This document shows, piece by piece, positions 42,650 through 49,749 of a DNA stretch of 64,000 nucleotides (within the stretch, counting starts at the first letter, position 1; every line of letters begins with the position of its first letter). A program made the translations under genes and the position numbers. Origin of the DNA: Palsa-465 sp963800475 (GTDB lineage Bacteria > Actinomycetota > Thermoleophilia > Solirubrobacterales > Solirubrobacteraceae); assembly GCA_963800475.1 (NCBI GenBank), contig CAWDAZ010000005.1, positions 62,001 through 126,000 on the forward strand, read 5' to 3'. The notes beneath the pieces were generated by a model that was not told where the DNA came from, did not search any database, and worked only from the letters and a program-made list of their open reading frames with translations.

Positions 42650-44007
42650 CAGCTGCGGTCCTCGGGCTCGAGCGCGCGGCACACCAGCTCGAGGCCCACG
42701 CCGCGCGAGCCCTTGACGAGCACCACGTCCCCGGGGCGAAGCCGGTCGGCAACCAGCTCGGCGGCGGCGCCGGCGTCCCGGAGCACCAGCGTCTCCCCGT
42801 GGAACCGCCGCGTCATCTGCTCTGCCCTCGGACCGACGGTCACCAGCAGGTCGACGCCGCGCTCGGCGGCATACTCGCCGACCTGCTCGTGGAGCTCGAG
42901 CTCCGTCTCCCCCAGCTCCAGCATGTCGCCGAGCACCGCCACGCGCCTCGACCGGCGGTCGCGCCGGGCGGCAGCGGCCAGCTCATCGAGGGCGGCGCGC
43001 ATCGACATCGGGTTGGCGTTGTAGCAGTCGTCGATCAACATCACGTCGCCGGCCAGCGTCGTCAGCTGGCCGCGGCCCGGCGACAGCGCGAGCTCGACCC
43101 GCCCCGACGGCGTCACGCCGACCGCCCGCGCCGCCCCCACGGCAGCGAGCAGATCGCGCCGCAGATGGGCCTGCTCGAAATTCACGCGCAGCTCGATCCG
43201 CTCGCCACGCGCGTCGATCTCGACGCGGCCGGCGTCGCCGCCGAGCAGCCGGATGTCGCCGTCCTCCCCGAACGTAACGGTGTCCAGATCGCTGCGGAGG
43301 TGGCGCTCCAGCAGCGGCTCACCGGCGGGCACAACCGCCGTCGCTCCAGGCGCGAGTGCCTCGATCAGCTCCGCCTTGGCGGCGGCGATCGCCTCGACGC
43401 TCTCGAGCAGCTCGAGATGCACCGGGCCGACGCTCACAATCAGCCCGACGTCCGGCTCGGCCACACTCGCCAGCTCCGCGATCTGGCCCGTCCCGCGCAT
43501 CGCCATCTCGAGCACGAGCACCTCGGTGCCGGCGGGCGCGGCGAGGATCTCGAGCGGCACCCCGATCTCCGTGTTGAAGTTCGCGCGCGAGGCGACGGTC
43601 CGGCGATGCGGCGCCAGCAGCGCGAGCAGCAGGTCCTTGGTCGAGGTCTTGCCGGTCGAGCCGGTGACGCCGATCACCTGCGCGCCGAGCTCCCGCCGCC
43701 ACGCCGTCGCGAGCCGCTGGAGCGCGACCAGCGGCTGATCGGCGGACAGCACCGCGGCGCGGCCGAGCGCGGCCGCCGCGCCGGCGTGCTCGGGGGCCGC
43801 CAGCACCCCCCACGCCCCGGCGTCGAGTGCCGCGGTGGCGAATCGCCCACCGTCCTCGCGCTGTCCCGGCAGGCCCACGAACAGGGCCCCTGGCCCGGCA
43901 TCGCGCGAGTCGATGATCGCGCGCTCGGGCCCGGAGCCGTTTGGCGATGAGGACAGCAGGCGCGCACCGGCCGCCGCCGCGATCCGCTCGGGGCTCCAGC
44001 GCCTCAT
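42649..44007 (-). CDS. murF: UDP-MurNAc-tripeptide-D-Ala-D-Ala ligase
   Basis: 452 residues. ATP loop GSTGKTSTKDLLLALL, ANFNTEIGVPLEIL, LEMAMRGTGQIAELASVAEPDVGLIVSVGPVHLE, DDCYNANPMSMRAALDEL and VLGDMLELGE are MurF blocks. Adds D-Ala-D-Ala. Overlaps murE by 4 bases and mraY by 1. Confidence 0.95.
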   Translation of the reverse strand: MRRWSPERIAAAAGARLLSSSPNGSGPERAIIDSRDAGPGALFVGLPGQREDGGRFATAALDAGAWGVLAAPEHAGAAAALGRAAVLSADQPLVALQRLATAWRRELGAQVIGVTGSTGKTSTKDLLLALLAPHRRTVASRANFNTEIGVPLEILAAPAGTEVLVLEMAMRGTGQIAELASVAEPDVGLIVSVGPVHLELLESVEAIAAAKAELIEALAPGATAVVPAGEPLLERHLRSDLDTVTFGEDGDIRLLGGDAGRVEIDARGERIELRVNFEQAHLRRDLLAAVGAARAVGVTPSGRVELALSPGRGQLTTLAGDVMLIDDCYNANPMSMRAALDELAAAARRDRRSRRVAVLGDMLELGETELELHEQVGEYAAERGVDLLVTVGPRAEQMTRRFHGETLVLRDAGAAAELVADRLRPGDVVLVKGSRGVGLELVCRALEPEDRS

Positions 44008-45440
44008 GCGGAGAGGGCCGCGCTCCGCAGGGCCTCGCGCGCGACGGTCGCGTCGTCGAACGGCACCTTGCGGCCGCCGGCGAACTCCTGTCCCTGCTCG
44101 TGCCCCTTGCCCGCGATCACGACCACGTCGCCGCCGCCGGCGCCCGCGATCGCGATCCCGATCGCCTCGCGGCGATCGACCTGGTGCTCGACGTCGGGGC
44201 CCGCGCCCTCGAGGATCTGCTCGATGATCGCCTCGGGGGGCTCGGAGCGCGGATTGTCGGAGGTGACGATCACCCGGTCCGCCAGCCGGGTCGCGATCTC
44301 GCCCATCAGCGGCCGCTTGCCCCGGTCGCGGTCGCCCCCGGCGCCGAACACCACATGCACGCGGCCGGTCGTCAGCGCGCGCGCCGCTCGCAGCACGTTT
44401 TCGAGCGAGTCGGGGGTATGCGCGTAGTCGACGAGCACGGCGAAGTCCTGGCCCTCGTCGATCGTCTCGAACCGCCCAGGCACCTGCCCGGCGGTCCCGA
44501 TCGCGCGTGACGCGGTCTCCGGATCGACCCCGAGCGAGCGTGCGGCGGCGAACGCCCCGAGCACGTTGTAGACGTTGAACCGCCCGCGCAGCGGCGAGCG
44601 CAGCTCGGTCGGCCCGTCCGGGCCCTCGACGATGAACCTGGATCCATCGAGTCCTGTCGACACCGCGGCGGCCCGGTAGGTGGCGTCGGCGTCGAGCGCG
44701 AACGTCATCGGGTGCTCCAGCTCGGCCGCGAGGCGAGCGCCGTAGCCGTCGTCCACGTTGATCACCGCGTGGTGCGGGCCGCCGTCGGTGAACAGCCGGC
44801 GCTTGGCGCTGAAGTAGTCCTCCATCGTCGGGTGGAAGTCGAGGTGGTCCTGGGTCAAATTCGTGAAGATCGTCGCGGCGAAGTGGATCGCGTCGGCGCG
44901 GTGGAGCTCCAGCGCGTGCGAGGACACCTCCATCACGGCGGCCTGATCGCCGGCGGCGAGCATCTCCGCGAACGTGCGCTGGAGGTCGATCGCCTCGGGG
45001 GTGGTCCGCTCGACGGCGTGCTCGACGCCGCCGATCACGCTCTTGACCGTGCCGAGCAGCCCGGTCGGGCGCCCCGCCGCCTCGAGCAGCGCCCGGATCA
45101 GAAACGCGGTCGTGGTCTTGCCGTTGGTGCCCGTCACCCCGGCCACTTGGAGCCGGGCGGTCGGGTCCCCGAAGAAGCGCGCGGCCGCGGGAGCCATCGC
45201 CGCGCGCACGTCGCCGACCTCGAGCTCGGGCACGCCGAGCCCGAGCGGCCGCTGCACCACCAGCGCGACCGCGCCCCGCGCGACCGCGTCGGGAGCGAAG
45301 TCGTGACCGTCACGCGTGAACCCGGGGACGCAGAAGAACAGCGTGTCCGGGGTCACGGCCCGGTTGTCGTAGGCGAGGCCCGAAACCTCGATGTCCCGCG
45401 CGCCCGGCGACGCGCCGGGCATCAGCTCTCCGAGCCGCAT
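44004..45440 (-). CDS. murE: UDP-MurNAc-L-Ala-D-Glu:meso-diaminopimelate ligase
   Basis: 478 residues. ATP loop GTNGKTTTAFLIRALL; TTPEAIDLQRTFAEML; EVSSHALELHR; NLTQDHLDFHPTMEDY; and the DNPRSEPP motif that marks meso-diaminopimelate rather than lysine as the third residue. It starts 24 bases after clpP, so the mur genes are probably co-transcribed with the protease gene. Confidence 0.95.
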   Translation of the reverse strand: MRLGELMPGASPGARDIEVSGLAYDNRAVTPDTLFFCVPGFTRDGHDFAPDAVARGAVALVVQRPLGLGVPELEVGDVRAAMAPAAARFFGDPTARLQVAGVTGTNGKTTTAFLIRALLEAAGRPTGLLGTVKSVIGGVEHAVERTTPEAIDLQRTFAEMLAAGDQAAVMEVSSHALELHRADAIHFAATIFTNLTQDHLDFHPTMEDYFSAKRRLFTDGGPHHAVINVDDGYGARLAAELEHPMTFALDADATYRAAAVSTGLDGSRFIVEGPDGPTELRSPLRGRFNVYNVLGAFAAARSLGVDPETASRAIGTAGQVPGRFETIDEGQDFAVLVDYAHTPDSLENVLRAARALTTGRVHVVFGAGGDRDRGKRPLMGEIATRLADRVIVTSDNPRSEPPEAIIEQILEGAGPDVEHQVDRREAIGIAIAGAGGGDVVVIAGKGHEQGQEFAGGRKVPFDDATVAREALRSAALSA

Positions 45441-45464
45441 CGCGGCCCGAGTGTAGAGATGGGA

Positions 45465-46088
45465 TCAGGCAGAAACTCCGGCGAAGCCGCGTCCGCGGGC
45501 GTCGAGCTCGCGCTTGGAGAGCACCCGGTCGACGAGCCCGTAGGCGACCGCCTCCTCGCCCGTGAAGTACCGGTCGCGCTCCATGTCGGCGTGCACGCGC
45601 TCGACCGACTGCCCGGTGTGCTGGGCGTATAGCTCATCGATGCGGGCACGCAGCCGGAGGATTTCTGTGGCGTGTATCTCCACGTCGCTCGACTGACCCT
45701 CGAACCCGCCCGACGGCTGGTGTATCAGGATCCTCGAGTTGGGCAGCGCCATCCGCTTGCCGGGTGTGCCGCCCGCCAGCAACAGCGAGCCCATCGACAT
45801 CGCGATCCCGTAGCAGATCGTCTGCACGTCGGGCCGGATGAACTGCATCGCGTCGTAGATCGCGAGCCCCGCGTAGATCGAGCCTCCCGGCGAGTTGATG
45901 TACAGGTGGATGTCCTTGTCGGGGTCGTCGGACTCGAGGTGGACCAGCTGCGCGACGATCAGGTTCGCGGCGTCCTCGTCCACCTGGCCGCCGAGGAACA
46001 CGACGCGATCGTTGAGCAGTCGCGAGTAGATGTCGAACGAGCGCTCGCCGCGTGCGGTCTGCTCGACGACCATCGGTACGAGGGGCAT
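45465..46088 (-). CDS. clpP: ATP-dependent Clp protease proteolytic subunit
   Basis: 207 residues from ATG 46088 with GGAGG 7 bases upstream. Catalytic Ser in YGIAMSMGSLLLAGG, His in RILIHQPSGG, Asp in AYGLVDRVLS; ERSFDIYSRLLNDRVVFLGG and YINSPGGSIYAGLAIYD are family blocks. Forms the 14-mer protease chamber; no ClpX/C gene is near. Unusually it is the first gene of a run clpP-murE-murF-mraY-murD-ftsW-murG. Two tandem palindromes lie 26-78 bases upstream of the start. Confidence 0.96.
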   Translation of the reverse strand: MPLVPMVVEQTARGERSFDIYSRLLNDRVVFLGGQVDEDAANLIVAQLVHLESDDPDKDIHLYINSPGGSIYAGLAIYDAMQFIRPDVQTICYGIAMSMGSLLLAGGTPGKRMALPNSRILIHQPSGGFEGQSSDVEIHATEILRLRARIDELYAQHTGQSVERVHADMERDRYFTGEEAVAYGLVDRVLSKRELDARGRGFAGVSA

Positions 46089-46113
46089 TGCGTCCTCCAG
46101 TGCTGGTGATAAA

Positions 46114-46133
46114 GTGCAACTGTTGAGTTGCAC
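46114..46133. promoter_or_regulatory. Palindrome 1 upstream of clpP
   Basis: GTGCAACTGTTGAGTTGCAC: perfect 8-bp arms with a 4-base centre. It lies 26 bases upstream of the clpP start and is similar in sequence, spacing and orientation to the second element 33 bases away, which strongly suggests a repeated operator. Confidence 0.6.
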
Positions 46134-46146
46134 CAATGTACCAGAC

Positions 46147-46166
46147 GCGCAACCGCTGAGTTGCGC
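46147..46166. promoter_or_regulatory. Palindrome 2 upstream of clpP
   Basis: GCGCAACCGCTGAGTTGCGC: 7-bp arms, same GCAAC-N6-GTTGC core as palindrome 1. Centre-to-centre distance is 33 bases, about three helical turns, so proteins on both sites would face the same side. Weaker inverted repeats follow at 46173-46191 (GAGTTA/TAACTC) and 46189-46205 (CTCGG/CCGAG). Confidence 0.6.
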
Positions 46167-46237
46167 GTGACGGAGTTACGGGAGATAACTCGGTCTATAT
46201 CCGAGAAATCGCCCACAATCCCAGCGAGGAGGCCCAG

Positions 46238-46615
46238 ATGACCGACCAGATCGAACGCGAGCTCGTCCTGCCGGTCCCTCCCCAGCAAGTGTGGGACGTG
46301 ATCGCCGCGCCTGGCTGGTTGGCCGGCCAGGTCGAGCTGGATCTCGAGCCCGGCGGTGACGCGCGGTTTGTCGACGGAGACGAAGAGCGCACCGGGTGGG
46401 TCGAGGAGGCCGTCCCCGGCGAGCGGCTCGCATTCTGGTGGTCGGCCGACGGCGAGCCCGCCTCGCGCGTCGAGCTCACGCTCGAGCCCGAGCCGGGCGG
46501 CTACACGCGCCTCCGCGTCGTCGAGGCCCGACCGCTCGAGGTGCTGGACGTCACGGGCATCCCGCTCCCCGGCGGGGGGGCGCAGCGCGGCCCGGCGATG
46601 CTCGCCCTGGCATGA
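46238..46615 (+). CDS. SRPBCC (AHSA1-like) domain protein
   Basis: 125 residues, AGGAGG 7 bases before ATG 46238. START-like fold: IERELVLPVPPQQVWDVIAAPGWLAGQVELDLEPGG, GWVEEAVPGERLAFWWS, SRVELTLEPEPGGYTRLRVVEARPLE. Proteins of this group bind hydrophobic ligands and are commonly paired with an ArsR regulator, as here, where the stop overlaps the next start (ATGA). It is a little shorter than usual at the C-terminus. Ligand unknown. Confidence 0.8.
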   Translation: MTDQIERELVLPVPPQQVWDVIAAPGWLAGQVELDLEPGGDARFVDGDEERTGWVEEAVPGERLAFWWSADGEPASRVELTLEPEPGGYTRLRVVEARPLEVLDVTGIPLPGGGAQRGPAMLALA

Positions 46616-46914
46616 CCTCGGACGTCTTCGGCGCGCTCGCCGATCCGACGCGCCGCCAGCTGCTGACCACGATCGCAGCGCATCCCGCGACGGCAACCGA
46701 GCTCGCGGGCGGGCTACCGATCTCACGCCAGGCGGTCGTCAAGCACCTCGGCGCGCTGACGGACGCGGGGCTGCTCGAGCGGGAGCGCGCTGGCCGCGAG
46801 GTCCGCTACCGCGTTACCCCCGCGCCGCTCTCGGACGCCGTCTCGTGGATGGCGCACGTCGGAGCCCGCTGGGACGACCGGCTCGCGGCGCTCGAACGGG
46901 CGTTCAGCGGCTGA
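46612..46914 (+). CDS. ArsR-family winged-helix regulator
   Basis: 100 residues. DVFGALADPTRRQLLTTIAAHPATATELAGGLPISRQAVVKHLGALTDAGLLERERAGREVRYRVTP region is the ArsR fold with the GALADPTRR opening; no metal-binding cysteines are present, so it is of the type paired with SRPBCC proteins rather than a metal sensor. Translationally coupled to the SRPBCC gene. Its end overlaps the convergent isochorismatase-like gene by 11 bases. Confidence 0.88.
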   Translation: MTSDVFGALADPTRRQLLTTIAAHPATATELAGGLPISRQAVVKHLGALTDAGLLERERAGREVRYRVTPAPLSDAVSWMAHVGARWDDRLAALERAFSG

Positions 46915-47461
46915 GCGAGCCCGCCCAGCTCTCGGAGTCGAGTACCTCCGCCTGGCGCGGGAACACCTTCTCGAGCAGCACCCGGTGCACCTCCGGATCA
47001 CCGTCGGCGCAGCAGTCGGACAGCACCAGGAGCCGGAAGTCGCGGTCGGCCGCCTCGCGAAGCGTCGAGAGCACCACGCCGCTGGTGGCGATGCCGGTCA
47101 GCACCAACGTGTCGATCTCCTTCGCCCGCAGCACCACCTCGAGGTCGCTGCCGGTGAACGCGCTCACCCGCCGCTTGGTGACCTCCACCTCTCCGGGCTC
47201 GGGCGCGACCGCCGGGTGCACTCCGGCCTTGTCACCGAGGAAGCCGCCGACGGCGATCTGCGAGAACGACCGGTTCCTGGAGCTGACCTCGGGAAATCCG
47301 GGCCGGAAGTCGACCTTGACGTAGATCACGTCGACGCCGCCCGCGCGCGCGGAGGCGATCGTGCGAGCCACGCGGTCGAGCAGCGGCGCGTCGCCGAGGC
47401 GCTCCACGATCCCCTCCTGGACGTCCATCACGAGCAGCGCGGTGTTCTGGTTATCGGGCAT
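46904..47461 (-). CDS. Isochorismatase-like hydrolase
   Basis: 185 residues from ATG 47461. Asp (D13) in VMDVQEG and the lysine in EVTKRRVSAF (near 96) of the family are present, but the nucleophilic Cys seen in nicotinamidases is absent: the block reads GIATSGVVLSTL with Val/Gly at that position, as in true isochorismatase-type members that do not use a thiol. Substrate unknown. The start overlaps the upstream MFS gene by 11 bases, suggesting co-transcription with the transporter. Confidence 0.8.
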   Translation of the reverse strand: MPDNQNTALLVMDVQEGIVERLGDAPLLDRVARTIASARAGGVDVIYVKVDFRPGFPEVSSRNRSFSQIAVGGFLGDKAGVHPAVAPEPGEVEVTKRRVSAFTGSDLEVVLRAKEIDTLVLTGIATSGVVLSTLREAADRDFRLLVLSDCCADGDPEVHRVLLEKVFPRQAEVLDSESWAGSLSR

Positions 47462-49205
47462 CGGTTGTGGCGAGCTCCAGTTTCGGTGGTGTGGTCGTTT
47501 CAGCGGCGTGGTGGTACTGGCCGCCGCGCAGCAGCGACGCACCTGCCGCGAGCAGGCACGCGACGATCGCGAACGAGAACGCCTCGCGCAGCCCGTTCTG
47601 GAACGGGCCGGAGATCAACGCGGGGAAGAAGGAGCGTCCGGTCACGATCGCCTGGGCGTGCGGGTGCAGGGTTGCGAGCGTGTGCGCGCCCACCATGTGC
47701 GCGATCGGGTTCGAGCCGAGGAACGCGGCGAACAGGATCGAGACGGGCGGCAGGTGGGCGGCGTGCTGGGCCGCGGCGGCGCTGACGCCGTGCGACTCGA
47801 GCCCCGACGTCACCGCGTGCGGGAGCGAACTCGCGAGCCCGATCACCATCAGCGTGAAGAAGATCCCGATCGACGCCACCTGGGCCGAGTTCTGGAACGT
47901 CTGGTTCATCCCGTTGCCGGCGCCGCGGTCGCCCGGGGGCAGGCTGTTCATCACCCCGGCACGGTTCGGCGAGGCGAACAGGCCCATCGAGATGCCGTTC
48001 AGCGCCAGGATCGCGGCGAACACGGGATAGGAAAAGTCGATCGGCAGCATCAGCAGCAGCCCGAAGCTGAGCGCGGCAAGGAGCATCCCGCCGGTGGCGA
48101 ACGGACGCGCGCCGTAGCGGTCGGACAGATACCCGGATACCGGCCCGGCGATTAGCAGGCCGATAGTCAGCGGCAGCATGTAGATCCCCGCCCACAGTGG
48201 CGTGTCCTCGTAGTTGAATCCGTGCAGCGGCAACCAGATCCCCTGCAACCAGATGATGAGGATGAACATCAGGCCGCCGCGAGCGACCGCGGCTAAGAAG
48301 GTCGCCAGGGTCCCGAAGGCGAACGCGCGGATCTTGAACAGCGGCAGCCGGAACATCGGGTCGGCCACGCGGCGCTCGATCGCGGCGAAGGCGATCAGGA
48401 ACGTGACCCCAACGCCCACCAGCACCATCACCCGCGGGCTGCTCCAACCGGTCGCGTGGCCGCCGTAGGGCCGGATCCCGTACGTGACCGCGACCAACAG
48501 GCAGACCAGCCCGAGCGCAAACGTGACGTTTCCCCACCAGTCGATCCTGGCCTTCTTGGGGGTTGAGAGCTCGTGCAGCTTCAGGTACGCCCAGACCGTC
48601 CCGAACAACCCGACCGGGACCGAGATCAGGAACACCAGGCGCCAGCTGATCGGAGCCAGCAGCCCCCCGAGCACCAGCCCGACGAACATCCCGCTGACGC
48701 CGACGATGTTGTTGATCCCGAGCGCCATCCCCCGCTGGTTGCGGGGAAACGCGTCGGTGAGGATCGCCGCGGAGTTCGCCATCAGGCACGCCCCGCCGAT
48801 CCCCTGGACGATCCGGAAGATGATCAGGTAGTCCGCGCCGGCACGGCCCGTCATCCAGTCGACGGCCAGGATCAGCGACGCCACCGTGTAGATCACGAAC
48901 CCGAGGTTGTAGATCCGCACCCGCCCGTAGATGTCGCCGAGCCGCCCGAGGCTGACGATCAGCACGGAGCCGACGATCATGTAGCCGAGGATCATCCACA
49001 GCAGGTAGAAGCTGTTGGCGGGCACGAGTGGATCGAGGTGGATGCCCCTGAAGATCGCGGGCATCGCGATGATCGTGATCGACACGTCGAGCGTGGCGAG
49101 CAGGATCGCGAGGGTCGTGTTCGACAGCGCGATCCACTTGTAGCGGTCGTCGCGCCCCGATCCGGCGCGAGTAGTGGCTGCGCCTGACCTCGCGGTGAGC
49201 ACCAT
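47451..49205 (-). CDS. MFS drug transporter, DHA2 (EmrB/QacA) type
   Basis: 584 residues, about 14 membrane segments. LDVSITIIAMPAIF is the DHA2-type motif in segment 1, GRLGDIYGRVRIYNLG the loop 2-3 motif A, and FRIVQGIGGACLMANSAAILTDAFPRNQRG the motif C region. It should export cationic or hydrophobic compounds by proton antiport. It is divergent from a marR gene, with a perfect 15-bp inverted repeat between, so MarR probably represses it. The next gene is an isochorismatase-like hydrolase. Confidence 0.9.
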   Translation of the reverse strand: MVLTARSGAATTRAGSGRDDRYKWIALSNTTLAILLATLDVSITIIAMPAIFRGIHLDPLVPANSFYLLWMILGYMIVGSVLIVSLGRLGDIYGRVRIYNLGFVIYTVASLILAVDWMTGRAGADYLIIFRIVQGIGGACLMANSAAILTDAFPRNQRGMALGINNIVGVSGMFVGLVLGGLLAPISWRLVFLISVPVGLFGTVWAYLKLHELSTPKKARIDWWGNVTFALGLVCLLVAVTYGIRPYGGHATGWSSPRVMVLVGVGVTFLIAFAAIERRVADPMFRLPLFKIRAFAFGTLATFLAAVARGGLMFILIIWLQGIWLPLHGFNYEDTPLWAGIYMLPLTIGLLIAGPVSGYLSDRYGARPFATGGMLLAALSFGLLLMLPIDFSYPVFAAILALNGISMGLFASPNRAGVMNSLPPGDRGAGNGMNQTFQNSAQVASIGIFFTLMVIGLASSLPHAVTSGLESHGVSAAAAQHAAHLPPVSILFAAFLGSNPIAHMVGAHTLATLHPHAQAIVTGRSFFPALISGPFQNGLREAFSFAIVACLLAAGASLLRGGQYHHAAETTTPPKLELATTDAR

Positions 49206-49216
49206 TCTCCGCGAAT

Positions 49217-49248
49217 TCTACAGGCAAACTGCACAGTTTGCCTGTAGA
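49217..49248. promoter_or_regulatory. MarR operator between marR and MFS gene
   Basis: Arms TCTACAGGCAAACTG (49217-49231) and CAGTTTGCCTGTAGA (49234-49248) are perfectly complementary over 15 bases with a 2-base centre. It fills the 61-base spacer between the divergent genes, 18 bases before the marR start. Arms this long with AT-rich cores are typical of MarR-type sites. Confidence 0.75.
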
Positions 49249-49266
49249 TCGGGCTATAGTTCGCTC

Positions 49267-49692
49267 ATGCCGACGATCACCGACCCGGCGTTGATCGCCG
49301 CCGAGCTGCGGGACGTGCTCGGCCGGCTGATCCGGCGGCTGCGGGCCGAGCACAGCTTTCCGATGGCGCAGGGCACGGTGCTCGGCCGGCTCGACCGCGA
49401 GGGCGCGCAGAGCGTCTCGGACCTCGCGCAATCCGAGCGCGTGCGACCCCAGTCGATGGCCCAGACGGTCGGCGACCTCGAGGCAGACGGCCTTGTCGCG
49501 CGGCGCCCAGATCCGAACGACCGCCGGCGCGCGCTCGTCGAGCTGACCGAGGCCGGGCGCGTGGCCCTGGAGGCGGATCGCCGCCGGCGCGAGGGGTGGC
49601 TGGCCGACGCGATCGTCACCCAGATGTCCGCCGACGAGCAGGCGCTGCTCGAGCGCTGCATCGGCCTGCTCGGCCGCCTCGCGGACAGCTGA
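49267..49692 (+). CDS. MarR-family transcriptional regulator
   Basis: 141 residues from ATG 49267. Winged-helix: FPMAQGTVLGRLDREGAQSVSDLAQSERVRPQSMAQTVGDLEADGLVARRPDPNDRRRALVELTEAGR, with the DPNDRRR wing that contacts the minor groove. Divergent from the DHA2 exporter; expected to repress both genes via the palindrome between them and to release it on binding a small aromatic or phenolic compound. Confidence 0.92.
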   Translation: MPTITDPALIAAELRDVLGRLIRRLRAEHSFPMAQGTVLGRLDREGAQSVSDLAQSERVRPQSMAQTVGDLEADGLVARRPDPNDRRRALVELTEAGRVALEADRRRREGWLADAIVTQMSADEQALLERCIGLLGRLADS

Positions 49693-49749
49693 GGTCCCGC
49701 CTGAGCGATTTCGGCGGCCGCCCGCTCGCGTAGGGCTGGCCCCGCGCCG

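Noticed and set aside
46100..46210. CIRCE or HAIR heat-shock element upstream of clpP
   Set aside because: Neither the CIRCE nine-base-spaced arms nor the HAIR arms are present; the GCAAC-N6-GTTGC sites are a different motif.
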